A model generated the notes under the pieces. That model worked only from the letters and a program-made list of their open reading frames with translations, was not told the DNA's origin and did no database searches. Positions 1 to 8,187 of a stretch of DNA of 36,243 nt are shown here, in pieces. A program made the position numbers and the translations under genes. The stretch is from Halobacteriales archaeon QH_7_69_31. Lineage in GTDB: Archaea > Halobacteriota > Halobacteria > Halobacteriales > Haloarculaceae. The stretch covers positions 1 to 36,243 of the forward strand of contig PXQY01000090.1 of assembly GCA_003021745.1 (NCBI GenBank), in the 5' to 3' direction. Position 1 is the first letter of the stretch; every line of letters begins with the position of its first letter.

Positions 1-108
1 GGCCGCGTCGACCCGCCGGCCACGGCCAAGACTGATTCTCGGCAACCCGCACGGTGCGAGTGAAAGATTAAGCAACCAGGGGGTGAACAGTCGGGGCGAC
101 CGGTCGAC

Positions 109-1023
109 ATGGACGATACGGCGGATGAGGACCTCGAGGGCGACGAGACCGGGTCCCAGGAGCGCGCCGCGTCCGGTGCACCCAAGTCCGGGTGGGCGGT
201 CCCGAACCGCTTTACCGCCAGCGACATCTTCGAGCGGGTCCTCGCGAGCGCCGCCGAGGAGGTCACCGCCGACAGACAGACACTCTTCTTCAGCGGCACG
301 ACCGCGGGCTTCGCCATCGTCCTCACCTTCGTCGGCCACGCCGTCGGCGCCGCGATGTTCCCGGATGACCCCTTCCTGAGCGCCGTGCTGTACCCCGTTG
401 GATTCCTCTACATCATCCTCGGCAGGTATCAGCTCTACACCGAGAACACCCTGCCACCCGTGGCGCTCGTCCTGGCCCGCCGTGCTAGCCTCCCGCTTTT
501 GGCGCGCGTCTGGTGGGTGGTCCTGGTCGGGAACGTGGTCGGCGCGGCCGTCGGCGCGTACCTCCTCGCGGTCGGTGACGTCCTGTCGCCCGCCGCCGTG
601 CAGGCGGGTCTGGCGTTCACCGAGACCGGCATCGACCACGGGTGGTGGACCGTGTTCGCGAGGGCGGTGTTCGCCGGGTGGCTCGTCGCCGGCGTCGTGT
701 GGCTGGACCACGCCGCCCAGGACACCATCGCGCGGTTCCTGCAGATCTACGTCATCTTCTACATGATCGCCGCGGCGGAACTCTACCACGTCATCACGGC
801 CGCCGGCGACGCGTTCTTCTACCTGTTCGTCACCGGGGCGGATCCACTGACTGTGGTCGCCGCGTACTGGCTCCCGATACTCCTCGGCAACACCATCGGG
901 GGCGTCCTCCTGTTCACGCTCGTGAACTACGCGCAGACGGACCCGATGAAGTTCTCGGACGCGCCGCTTTTGACCCGCCGGGAGATGCTGTTCAGCTGGC
1001 GCGGCGGACCGGAGACGGTGTAA
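109..1023 (+). CDS. Formate/nitrite transporter family (FocA/NirC-like) membrane channel
   Basis: This 304-residue protein looks like a member of the formate/nitrite transporter family, pentameric inner-membrane channels for small monovalent anions. After an acidic hydrophilic N-terminus of about 45 residues there are about six hydrophobic segments, including FSGTTAGFAIVLTFVGHAVG, a second near VWWVVLVGNVVGAAVGAYLL, and a last one with the family-like LLGNTIGGVLLFTLVNYAQ. The ATG at 109 is the first in frame; a weak gattaag box lies about 40 bases upstream. No formate or nitrite metabolism gene is adjacent, so the substrate cannot be told. The family call is from motifs and topology; transport direction is unknown. 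Confidence 0.85.
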   Translation: MDDTADEDLEGDETGSQERAASGAPKSGWAVPNRFTASDIFERVLASAAEEVTADRQTLFFSGTTAGFAIVLTFVGHAVGAAMFPDDPFLSAVLYPVGFLYIILGRYQLYTENTLPPVALVLARRASLPLLARVWWVVLVGNVVGAAVGAYLLAVGDVLSPAAVQAGLAFTETGIDHGWWTVFARAVFAGWLVAGVVWLDHAAQDTIARFLQIYVIFYMIAAAELYHVITAAGDAFFYLFVTGADPLTVVAAYWLPILLGNTIGGVLLFTLVNYAQTDPMKFSDAPLLTRREMLFSWRGGPETV

Positions 1024-1157
1024 CCGGGAGCGGTCCGTTCGTTCGGGCGTCCGACGGGGTGGACCGGCCGGACGAGGCCGGCAGCACGACGGAACTGACA
1101 CTGCCGGACCGACGGGCAAGGGCGGCGCCGCGACGGACCGGCGGGAACGCGCGTTCG

Positions 1158-1505
1158 TCAGTCCGGCGTCGGGTCCTCCGCTTCGACGACGTGGCTGTTC
1201 TCGAACTCCTCGACCGACCCCGACCGCCTGACCTGGAGTGGGCCACCGGGGAGCGAAGGGTCCCCGGTCTCCGGGTCGGCGGGCCGGGAGACGGCCGTCA
1301 CGTCGTCGAAGACCAGTTCCCGGCGCTGTACCGGCGCGTCGTTGTACTCGACCGTCTCCCAGGTGGCCGCGTCCAGGTCCAGCTCCTCGCCGAAGTACGA
1401 CTCCGGATCCCTGTCGACGCCCTCTTCGGTCTGGGCCTCCCCGGCGGTGCGGTTGTCGTCGTACTGGAGTTCCTCGTGTGCGTACTGATGAAGATGGACG
1501 AGCAC
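1158..1505 (-). CDS. Hypothetical acidic haloarchaeal protein
   Basis: A 115-residue ORF with no recognised domain. It is strongly acidic (many D and E), with typical haloarchaeal composition and third-position GC bias, which argues that it is real rather than a shadow. It has no membrane segment or signal peptide, and lacks cysteine. It starts MLVHLHQYAHEELQYDD and ends in an acidic tail. It converges on the FNT channel gene and lies downstream of the HNH gene on the same strand, with 120 bases between. An A/T-rich patch (gaaaatcatt on the minus strand) about 25-30 bases upstream could be its promoter. Function unknown. Confidence 0.6.
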   Translation of the reverse strand: MLVHLHQYAHEELQYDDNRTAGEAQTEEGVDRDPESYFGEELDLDAATWETVEYNDAPVQRRELVFDDVTAVSRPADPETGDPSLPGGPLQVRRSGSVEEFENSHVVEAEDPTPD

Positions 1506-1583
1506 GGTAGCGGTACCGGCCGGCGGAACGAAATGATTTTCCCCTAACCGGTCCGGGCGCGAACCGACCGACCGGAACCGCCG

Positions 1584-1607
1584 GTTGCAGTTGCTGTTGC
1601 GGTTGCC
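1584..1607. repeat. Four-unit GTTGCN hexamer repeat
   Basis: Four back-to-back hexamers gttgca, gttgct, gttgcg, gttgcc lie in the 120-base spacer just past the stop of the HNH gene. This is a simple-sequence tract, and no function is visible. Confidence 0.6.
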
Positions 1608-1625
1608 GCCCGGGAAGGCCGTCGG

Positions 1626-2732
1626 TCAGTCCGCGACGACGTCGTTGTGGTACGCGAGGTACTGGGCCCCGACGTCGTGGTCGGCGACGGTCGATAACGT
1701 CCGGCCGGATACCGCGGGGTCGTAGGCGTGGTCGACCGACCGCGTCTGCGGGTCGATGGTGACGGCGCCGTGTTCGAGGTCCGCGCGGTGGTTGGGGCAC
1801 ACGACGACGGCGTTCGCCGCCGCAGCTGGCCCGTCGTGGGGCGCCGCCCGCGGCATGAGGAAGTGGACCTCGGCGTAGCCGGCGTCGGGGCCGCACTGGC
1901 GTCGGTCGCCGCAGAGCATGCAGGTGTCGTCGTAGCGGGACCGTAGTTCGCGCTCGATGTCGGCGTCGACCACGAACGCCGCGTCCTCGTCCGACCCTTC
2001 TATCGACGGTGGCCCGTCCGCGGCGTCCGGAGCGTCCGAAGCGTCGGTCTCGCCCTGGGTCCCGTCGGCGGGTCGAGACCGGGTATCGGTCGGGTCCGGT
2101 GTCGTTCCGGTAGCAGCGTGCCGGCTGCCTTCGTCGGTATGATGGGGTGCCGTCGAGGGCGCATCGTCGGGCCGCTCTGGCTGGTCGGCGTCGGCCCCCG
2201 GTGGGGTGAGCGCCTCCGTCGTGGCGACCAGCCGGCGACCCTTCCGGGTGAGGTCGTTGACGCCGTCCCGCCGGGAGATGTAGCCCAGCGCGCGGAGCCA
2301 GGCGAGGTACCGGCGGGCGGTGGCTGCCTCACCCGCGCCGTCGTGCTCTGCGGCCAGCAGGTCCCCCACCTCGACGTCGGACAGCGGCCGGACCGCCAGG
2401 GCCTCCAGGACGGGCTCGAACCCGTCGGCGGCGCCGGCGACCGCCTCGAACAGGACCGACTCGTCGTGGGTCTGCAGGTACTCCCGGCCGTGTCGGCCCG
2501 GCGTACACCCGCCGTCCTCGCAGTCGAACACCTCGGCGGCCTCCAGAAAGGCGAGGCGGCGCTCGACTGCGCCATCGTCGGTCGCGCCGTCCCCGGGTGG
2601 CCGGTCGCCGGCCAGTCCCTCGAGGACCGCTCCACGGTCGAGACCTCCCTCGGTGGCGGCCCTGAGGAGGTCGCGTAGCGTGGCCGGCCACTGCGGCGGG
2701 TCACCCGCGAGGGTGGGGACTGCGTCGGCCAT
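1626..2732 (-). CDS. HNH endonuclease domain protein with N-terminal helical region
   Basis: A 368-residue protein. Residues about 1-180 are helical, with segments resembling winged-helix repeats (for example RRYLAWLRALGYISRRDG). A low-complexity acidic linker rich in T, D, P and A follows (about 185-255). The C-terminal 110 residues hold an HNH-like zinc/nuclease module: CMLCGDRRQCG, then EVHFLMPRAAPHDG, then VVVCPNHRADLEHG, giving the C-x2-C, H and C-x2-H spacing of the fold. Known HNH domains cut DNA or bind zinc; the helical part may bind DNA or a partner. It is not next to a methylase or terminase, so a restriction or phage role is not supported. Start ATG at 2732; the GT87 gene is divergent. 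Confidence 0.7.
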   Translation of the reverse strand: MADAVPTLAGDPPQWPATLRDLLRAATEGGLDRGAVLEGLAGDRPPGDGATDDGAVERRLAFLEAAEVFDCEDGGCTPGRHGREYLQTHDESVLFEAVAGAADGFEPVLEALAVRPLSDVEVGDLLAAEHDGAGEAATARRYLAWLRALGYISRRDGVNDLTRKGRRLVATTEALTPPGADADQPERPDDAPSTAPHHTDEGSRHAATGTTPDPTDTRSRPADGTQGETDASDAPDAADGPPSIEGSDEDAAFVVDADIERELRSRYDDTCMLCGDRRQCGPDAGYAEVHFLMPRAAPHDGPAAAANAVVVCPNHRADLEHGAVTIDPQTRSVDHAYDPAVSGRTLSTVADHDVGAQYLAYHNDVVAD

Positions 2733-2858
2733 CGGCGGCGGTTGGGTCAGGAGCTACAGGAACCTTCGGGTTCACCGCGACGGGCCGGCCCGGGGTCTGG
2801 GTTTCCCCGCGCCGGGGGCTCGACCGCCGGTCGAGCGGAGCCGGGATGTCGAAAGACG

Positions 2859-2863
2859 TTTAC
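2859..2863 (+). promoter_or_regulatory. TATA-like box for the GT87 gene
   Basis: TTTAC lies 24-28 bases before the ATG at 2887, the position expected for a leaderless haloarchaeal transcript. This supports 2887 over the far-upstream ORF start at 2320. Confidence 0.5.
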
Positions 2864-2886
2864 CGGTCGTTCCAACACCGCTATCC

Positions 2887-4173
2887 ATGGCCGCCCTCCG
2901 GAAGCTGTGGGGCCTCCGCAGGCAGCGGCCGGTCTTCGTCGCCACCTCCCTGGCCGTGCTGGCATTCCTGGTCGCCTATCCCGCGGTCCACTGGTGGCTC
3001 CAGTCGCAGGGCGTCCTCGAGGGGTTCCGCTACTTCGATCTGGGTGCCTACCGGGGCGCGGTGAACTCCTGGCAGGCCGGCGAGCCGATATACGTCGAAA
3101 ACGACGAGGGCGGCTACCACGGTAGCTACCTGTATCCGCCGGTGTACCTGCTGTTGTTCCTTCCGGTGACGGACGCCCCGTTCGCGGACCTCACGTTCCA
3201 CCAGGCCGGGACGCTGTTGAACGTGGTCTCCGTCGGCCTGCTCTGGGTCGGACTCCAGGCCGCGGTCGCGGGGTACGGCCTCCGGCTAGCCTGGGTCGAA
3301 CGGCTGCTGATGCTGTGGGCCGTCGCCGGCTTCGCCCCCGTCATCATCTCGATGCAACTGGCGCAGGTGTCGGTGTTCCTCGCCGCGCTCCTCGCGTTCG
3401 CGCTGGCGGGCATCCGGTACGGCGACCGGCACGGCCGCCGGGGGCGGCTCGGCCAGTACGCCAGCGGCGCCCTCACCGCGGTCGCCGGCACGCTGAAGCT
3501 CATCTACGCCCCCGCCGGCGCCCACCTGCTGGCGGACCGCCGCCGGTTCGCGGCCGCCGTCGCGACGGGCCTCGGGCTCCTCGCCGTCTCACTCGCGGTG
3601 TTCGGCCTCGAAGTCCACGTCCAGTACTACGAGGTCCTGACCTGGGGGAAAGGGTGGGGCGAGTCCCGGGCGCCGTTCCCGCCCAACCTCTGGCTGCCGC
3701 CGTACTACCGGCCCTTTTACTACCTCGGGGCGACGCTCGGGATGGCGATACGGGTCGTGCTTGCGGCCGGCATCAGCGGCCTCGCGGTGCTGTCGGCCGG
3801 CGGGGGCGTCGACGAGGAGACGTTCGCACTCGGCGTCGCCGCCATCCCGCTGGTCGCGCCGCGGGCCTACACGCAGGACCTCGCCCTCGTCCTGCCGGTC
3901 GTCGTCGCCCTGCTGGCGACGGAACTCCGGCGGGAGGAGGGCCACCCGGTGGTGCCCGTCGTCGGGCTCTTCCTCGCCGCAGTTCATCCGTCCGGCTTCT
4001 TCGGCATCCTCCACCTGCTGGCGGCGGTGTTCCCGGCGTCGAGCTACGACGCGCTCGGATCGCTCGTCGGGCTCCTGCAACCGGGCGTGTGGGCGGCACT
4101 GCTCCTGGTCGGGCTCGCCGCCGTCCGGGTCGCCGAGGCCGCCACGCCCCCGGCCCGGCTCCAGGGCCGCTGA
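2887..4173 (+). CDS. GT87 / DUF2029-type polytopic membrane glycosyltransferase
   Basis: A 428-residue integral membrane protein with about ten hydrophobic segments, very poor in charged residues outside loops. The early external loop FRYFDLGAYRGAVNSWQAGEPIY carries the acidic D-x-x-x-Y pattern of the DUF2029/GT87 family (polyprenyl-phosphate-sugar dependent mannosyltransferases such as PimE), followed by YLYPPVYLLLFLPV, also typical. The track ORF begins at 2320, but that extension is an antisense shadow of the HNH gene; the ATG at 2887 is preceded by a TTTAC box at the right distance. The acceptor is unknown. No other glycosylation genes are adjacent. Confidence 0.8.
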   Translation: MAALRKLWGLRRQRPVFVATSLAVLAFLVAYPAVHWWLQSQGVLEGFRYFDLGAYRGAVNSWQAGEPIYVENDEGGYHGSYLYPPVYLLLFLPVTDAPFADLTFHQAGTLLNVVSVGLLWVGLQAAVAGYGLRLAWVERLLMLWAVAGFAPVIISMQLAQVSVFLAALLAFALAGIRYGDRHGRRGRLGQYASGALTAVAGTLKLIYAPAGAHLLADRRRFAAAVATGLGLLAVSLAVFGLEVHVQYYEVLTWGKGWGESRAPFPPNLWLPPYYRPFYYLGATLGMAIRVVLAAGISGLAVLSAGGGVDEETFALGVAAIPLVAPRAYTQDLALVLPVVVALLATELRREEGHPVVPVVGLFLAAVHPSGFFGILHLLAAVFPASSYDALGSLVGLLQPGVWAALLLVGLAAVRVAEAATPPARLQGR

Positions 4174-4180
4174 CGGTCGA

Positions 4181-4440
4181 GACGTCGCCGTTGTACTGGT
4201 GGGAGACCGGGTGCTGTGGGTCTGGCAGCCGGACGACTATGGCCGGGCGAGCCCGTACCTCGAGTCCAGCGGCCTTGACGTCCCGTGACGCGATATTCGA
4301 GTCCGGCCACTCCGGGGACCGGTCCGGGACCGGGCTGGGTCTCGCCACCGTCGATACCGGGGCCCACGGCTGGACCGTCACCATCGGATAGCGACGGCAG
4401 CGGCGCGCGGTTCGAGTTCCGCGCCGACGGCGACGCGTAG
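4181..4440 (+). pseudogene. Decayed histidine kinase ATPase-domain tail
   Basis: The stretch between the GT87 gene and the intact kinase holds a C-terminal kinase remnant. One frame reads RDAIFESGHSG then GTGLGLATVDTGAHGWTVTIG followed by a stop; shifting by one base gives SDSDGSGARFEFRADGDA and a stop at 4438-4440. Together these match the end of a haloarchaeal HATPase_c domain (F-box, G2 box and final ARFEF strand), joined across a +1 frameshift near 4384. A third frame from 4181 (VAVVLVGDRVLWVWQPDDYGRA) may be a further decayed part carrying the G1 region, but this is weak. The rest of the kinase is missing. Confident part: 4287-4440. Confidence 0.65.
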
Positions 4441-4480
4441 CGACACGGCCGACGCCGAGACGCCGGGGCGGGGTCAACGT

Positions 4481-4485
4481 TTTAA
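4481..4485 (+). promoter_or_regulatory. TATA-like box for the histidine kinase
   Basis: TTTAA (within acgttttaacg) lies 27-31 bases before the ATG at 4512. Confidence 0.5.
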
Positions 4486-4511
4486 CGCTGTGGACGGGAA
4501 ACGGTAGCGCG

Positions 4512-6371
4512 ATGGCTCCTCCCGCGTGGCTGCCGGTCCATCCCGTCCTCATCGCGTACGTCCTCGCCTTCGGCGGCGCGGGCGTCGCATGCTTCGCCGT
4601 CGTCCCCCGGGCGCTCCGGATCGCACACGATGGGACCAGGCGAGGGCTCGTCTGGCTGCTCCTCGCGAGCGGCACCTGGGCGGCCGCCCACGTGGCCTTC
4701 CTCGTCCTGCCGACGGTCCGGCTCGACCTCGCGGCGTACTACGTCGGGCTCACGGTCGGGTTCGCGGCCGTCGGACCGTGGCTGTACTTCTGCTCGGCCT
4801 ACACCGGCCGGTCGTTGCACCGCTCTCCCACCCTGCGGCGGGCCGCGGTCGCCACGTTCGTCCTCGTGATGGCGGTGAAGTTCACCAACCCCATTCACGG
4901 CTACTACTTCCGAACCATGGAGGTCGAGACGCCGTTCCCCCACCTCACCGTCGTCAACGGCCCCGCCCACTGGGCCGCGATGGGACTGGCCTACGCGCTG
5001 TCGGCGATCGGATACTTCATGCTCCTGGAGCTGTTCCGGGAGGTCGGCCACGACACCACGCCGCTCGTCGCACTGATCGGGCTGTCCGGACTCCCGATCA
5101 TCCTCGACGTCGTCGGGGCCGCCAGTCCACTGCTCTTGGACATCACCTACGAGCCGCTTGGCTTCGCGGCGATGGCGGTGGGCCTTCTGCTCGTCTACGT
5201 CGAGGACTTCCAGACCGTGCGGATGGCCGGCGAACGGGACGACCCCGTCGTCGTGCTCGACGACGACGACCGGGTCCGGGACTACAACTCGGAGGCCGAG
5301 GTGCTGTTCCCGGCGCTCTCGGTCGACGAACCCATCGATGCCGTCGTTCCGGAGGTCGCGGCACACACCGAGGCGGCCGAGGCCGTCGTCGAGGTCGAGC
5401 GCCGGGGCGGAACGCGGTACTTCCAGCTGTCGGCGAACCCCTTCTCGACCGCCACGGCCGGATCCGGGCGGCTGATCACGCTGACCGACATCACGGAGCG
5501 CCAGCAGTACCGCGAGCGGATCGAGCGGCAGAACGAGCGCCTGGAGCAGTTCGCCAGCGTGGTCAGCCACGACCTCCGGAACCCCCTCAACGTCGCACTG
5601 GGGCGGATCGGACTCGCCAGCGACGAGCACGACGACGAGAATCTGGAGACCGCGATCGAGGCACTCGACAGGATGGAGGCGCTGATCGAGGACCTGCTGA
5701 CGCTCGCCAGGGAGGGCCAGCACATCTCCGAGACCGAGACGGTTGCGCTCTCGACGATCGTCGGGGACGCCCGCTCGGTCGTCGAGACCGACCGCGCCAC
5801 GATCGAACTGGTCGACGACTGCACGCTCGATGCCGACCCGGACCGCCTCCAGCAGCTGCTCGAGAACCTCTTCCGGAACGCCGTGGAACACGGTTCCACG
5901 AGCCCTGCCTCGCAAGCTCGACAGGACGCCGGGGAACATGGTTCCACGAGCCCTGGTTCGCAAGCTCACCAGGACGCCGTCGAGCACGGCTCGACGAGCC
6001 CTGACTCGCAAGCTCACCAGAACGCCGTGGACGACGGGGCGGCCGAGGCGGCCGACGGCGACGACGGCGTCCCCGGGGGCGGCGAGGTCACGATCACGGT
6101 CGGTGCCCTCGAGGACGGCGGCGGGTTCTACGTCGCAGACGACGGCCCGGGCATCTCGCCGGCGGAGCGGGAGGAGGTGTTGTCCTTCGGCTACTCGACG
6201 GCCGAGGGCGGGACCGGGTTCGGGTTGGCCATCGTCTCGGAGATCGCCGAGGCCCACGGGTGGGACCTCGAGGTGACGGAGAGTTCGGCCGGCGGGGCGC
6301 GCTTCGAGATCACCGGCGTCGCCGCCGGCCCGGACCCGGAGTCGACGAGTGCAGAACCCGAAACGGAGTGA
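4512..6371 (+). CDS. 7TM-sensor histidine kinase with repeat insertion in the ATPase domain
   Basis: A 619-residue sensor kinase. Residues about 8-230 hold seven hydrophobic segments, matching the haloarchaeal HisKA_7TM type sensor. A PAS-like region (about 238-330) follows, ending LITLTDITERQQY. The dimerisation helix carries the phospho-acceptor His in SVVSHDLRNPLN (about residue 353). The ATPase domain has an N box ENLFRNAVEHG, a G1 box YVADDGPGIS (about 540) and a G2 box GGTGFGLAIVSEIAEAHGW. Between N box and G1 box sit three copies of a 16-residue unit (EHGSTSPxSQAxQxA) and an acidic linker, lengthening the loop by about 60 residues. All catalytic motifs are intact. No response regulator lies beside it. 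Confidence 0.9.
   Translation: MAPPAWLPVHPVLIAYVLAFGGAGVACFAVVPRALRIAHDGTRRGLVWLLLASGTWAAAHVAFLVLPTVRLDLAAYYVGLTVGFAAVGPWLYFCSAYTGRSLHRSPTLRRAAVATFVLVMAVKFTNPIHGYYFRTMEVETPFPHLTVVNGPAHWAAMGLAYALSAIGYFMLLELFREVGHDTTPLVALIGLSGLPIILDVVGAASPLLLDITYEPLGFAAMAVGLLLVYVEDFQTVRMAGERDDPVVVLDDDDRVRDYNSEAEVLFPALSVDEPIDAVVPEVAAHTEAAEAVVEVERRGGTRYFQLSANPFSTATAGSGRLITLTDITERQQYRERIERQNERLEQFASVVSHDLRNPLNVALGRIGLASDEHDDENLETAIEALDRMEALIEDLLTLAREGQHISETETVALSTIVGDARSVVETDRATIELVDDCTLDADPDRLQQLLENLFRNAVEHGSTSPASQARQDAGEHGSTSPGSQAHQDAVEHGSTSPDSQAHQNAVDDGAAEAADGDDGVPGGGEVTITVGALEDGGGFYVADDGPGISPAEREEVLSFGYSTAEGGTGFGLAIVSEIAEAHGWDLEVTESSAGGARFEITGVAAGPDPESTSAEPETE
5886..6029 (+). repeat. Three 48-bp in-frame tandem repeats inside the kinase gene
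   Basis: Units at 5886-5933, 5934-5981 and 5982-6029 encode EHGSTSPASQARQDAG, EHGSTSPGSQAHQDAV and EHGSTSPDSQAHQNAV. Each begins with the EHG that ends the N box and closes with a copy or near-copy of its NAV, so the array looks like a reiterated N-box end. DNA identity between units is high, and the 48-bp period preserves frame. Confidence 0.9.
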
Positions 6372-6453
6372 CCTGGCCTCCGTACGCACCGACGGGACTC
6401 CCCGGTCGCGGCCGCACCGAAGCCCCTAACGGGCGGCCCACCCGACAGCCGGC

Positions 6454-7287
6454 ATGCTCGAGATCGGCGCCCACGCCTCCATCGCCGGCGGCGTCCACAA
6501 TGCCGTCGACGAACAGCTCGAGTACGGCGGTACCTGCGGCCAGATCTTCACCCACTCGCCGCAGGTCTGGCAGGACCCGGCCTTCGGCGGCGAGGAGGCG
6601 GCGGCGTTCCGCGAGCGCTCGGCGGCCGACGACGTCGCCCCGTGGATCATCCACTCGTCGTACCTCGTGAACCTCGCCACGCCGGAGGCGGACCTCCGCG
6701 AGAGATCCATCGCGTCGATGCAGGCCGAACTCGACGCCGCCGACACCCTCGAGGTCCCCTACGTCAACGTCCACCTCGGCGCGCACACGGGCGCCGGCGT
6801 CGAGGCCGGCCTGGACAACGCCGCCTCGGCGCTCGAGGCACTCGACGTGCCCGACGGCGTGACAGTGCTGGTCGAATCCGACGCCGGCAGCGGCACCAAG
6901 CTCGGCGGCCGCTTCGAGGAACTCGCCGCCGTCCTCGACCGCTGTGACCGCCCGCTCGGCGTCTGTCTCGATACCGCCCACGCGTTCGCCGCCGGCTACG
7001 ACCTCTCGACGCCCGAGGCCGTCGATGAAACGGTCGCCGAGTTCGACGACGTCGTCGGGCTCGAGCACCTCGTCTGCGTCCATCTGAACGATTCCAAGCA
7101 CGGCTGCGGAACGAACAGGGACGAACACGCCCACGTCGGCGAGGGCGAGATCGGCGCCGACGGCATGGCCGCGGTCCTTACCCACGACGCCCTCCACGAG
7201 GTCCCCTTCGTCGTCGAGACTCCCACGGAGGAGGGCAGGTCCTTCGAGTGGAACATCGACCGGGCGCGGGAACTGGCCGGGGGGTAG
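6454..7287 (+). CDS. nfo: Deoxyribonuclease IV / AP endonuclease (Nfo family)
   Basis: A 277-residue TIM-barrel protein of the endonuclease IV family, which cuts the DNA backbone 5' to abasic sites in base excision repair using a three-zinc centre. Family landmarks appear in order: [15 protein letters not shown] at the N-terminus, [22 protein letters not shown] with the zinc-binding Glu, [34 protein letters not shown] with its His/Asp ligands, and [10 protein letters not shown] near the end. Length is usual for the family. A CCTAAC box lies about 25-30 bases upstream of the ATG, so it is probably transcribed separately from the kinase, which ends 82 bases before it. Confidence 0.95.
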   Translation: MLEIGAHASIAGGVHNAVDEQLEYGGTCGQIFTHSPQVWQDPAFGGEEAAAFRERSAADDVAPWIIHSSYLVNLATPEADLRERSIASMQAELDAADTLEVPYVNVHLGAHTGAGVEAGLDNAASALEALDVPDGVTVLVESDAGSGTKLGGRFEELAAVLDRCDRPLGVCLDTAHAFAAGYDLSTPEAVDETVAEFDDVVGLEHLVCVHLNDSKHGCGTNRDEHAHVGEGEIGADGMAAVLTHDALHEVPFVVETPTEEGRSFEWNIDRARELAGG

Positions 7288-7323
7288 CCGTCCGCCGGCG
7301 GAGAACCCCCGATCCCGAACCAC

Positions 7324-7351
7324 GGTACCGTGTTACACGTTACACGGTACC
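7324..7351. promoter_or_regulatory. 10-bp perfect dyad, candidate operator upstream of a methyltransferase gene
   Basis: GGTACCGTGT (7324-7333) and ACACGGTACC (7342-7351) are perfect inverted repeats around an 8-base spacer. The spacer side also contains a tandem TTACACG. The dyad ends about 15 bases before a TTTAC box (7366-7370) that is itself 26-30 bases before the ATG at 7396, a usual place for a regulator site next to the TATA/BRE. Confidence 0.6.
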
Positions 7352-7365
7352 ATATTTCAGCGAAG

Positions 7366-7370
7366 TTTAC
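7366..7370 (+). promoter_or_regulatory. TATA-like box for the methyltransferase at 7396
   Basis: TTTAC 26-30 bases upstream of the chosen ATG. It favours the 7396 start over the earlier in-frame codon at 7330, which falls inside the dyad. Confidence 0.5.
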
Positions 7371-7395
7371 GTTCTCGTCGGGCGTTGCGCCCGGC

Positions 7396-8151
7396 ATGGT
7401 GCCGGATCCATTCGGGCGAGCTATCCGTGACCACCACCGCGGGGAGCGGGACCACCCGCTGGTCGACCGCGAGGGCAGCGAGACGCGCGAGCACCCGATC
7501 GCGCGGTTCTACTTCGGGGAGGTGACCGAGTCCACTCCCGACATCCGGTGGGTCGAGTCGTGGCTCGCCGGACCGGTGGTGGAACTCGGCGCCGGCGCGG
7601 GCCGACACGCACTGTATCTCCAGGACAGCTTCGAGACGGTAGCCACCGATGTGAGCCGACACCTCCTCGAGGTGATGGCGGACCGCGGCGTCGAGGATCC
7701 GCGCCATGTCGACATGTTTTCGCTGCGGTCGACCTTCGACCCGGATCGATTCAAGTCGGTCTTCGCCAGGGGCACCCAAGTGTGTCTGGCGGGCTCGCCC
7801 GCGCGGTTGCGCCGGTTCCTCGCCGACCTGGCCGCCGTCACGACCGCCGACGCGACCGCCGTCATCGACGGCTACGACCCCGGCCACGAGCGCGCGTCGG
7901 GACTGTTCGGCTACCGCCCCGATCCGGTCCGTGGCGTCGCTCGCCGTGTCTACCACGAGACCTACGAGGGCGAGGTCGGCGAGACGCTCTCCTTCCGGTT
8001 GGTCGGGCCCGAGCGGCTGGCGGCCGCGGCCGAGGACGCCGGGTGGTATCTCGCGGACGTCCGCTCGGGAAGCGTCCGGACCCCGCACTACCAGGCGGCG
8101 ATGACGAAGACCCGCGACGGGGCGCCCGACGGTGTCGGCGGCCGCGAGTGA
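7396..8151 (+). CDS. Class I SAM-dependent methyltransferase-like protein
   Basis: A 251-residue protein with a recognisable SAM-binding motif I, VVELGAGAGRHAL (about residues 57-69), and an acidic motif II region ATDVSRHLLEVM. Later comes VIDGYDPGHERASGLFGYRPD, then a C-terminal SFRLVGPERLAAAAEDAGW of the sort seen at the end of small-molecule methyltransferases. The substrate cannot be inferred. The ATG at 7396 is chosen because a TTTAC box and a palindromic site lie just upstream; the track start at 7330 adds 22 non-family-like residues. It is followed on the same strand by a second, different methyltransferase after 36 bases. Confidence 0.75.
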   Translation: MVPDPFGRAIRDHHRGERDHPLVDREGSETREHPIARFYFGEVTESTPDIRWVESWLAGPVVELGAGAGRHALYLQDSFETVATDVSRHLLEVMADRGVEDPRHVDMFSLRSTFDPDRFKSVFARGTQVCLAGSPARLRRFLADLAAVTTADATAVIDGYDPGHERASGLFGYRPDPVRGVARRVYHETYEGEVGETLSFRLVGPERLAAAAEDAGWYLADVRSGSVRTPHYQAAMTKTRDGAPDGVGGRE

Positions 8152-8157
8152 CACGCC

Positions 8158-8163
8158 TTTTAT
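8158..8163 (+). promoter_or_regulatory. TATA-like box for the methyltransferase at 8188
   Basis: TTTTAT lies 25-30 bases before the ATG at 8188 and begins just past the previous stop codon. Confidence 0.5.
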
Positions 8164-8187
8164 TCGCCGCGGGCGTACCGGTCACCG

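Noticed and set aside
4482-6389. 635-residue minus-strand ORF opposite the kinase
   Set aside because: It is an antisense shadow of the 7TM kinase; it is arginine-rich with no motifs, whereas the plus strand has all kinase boxes.
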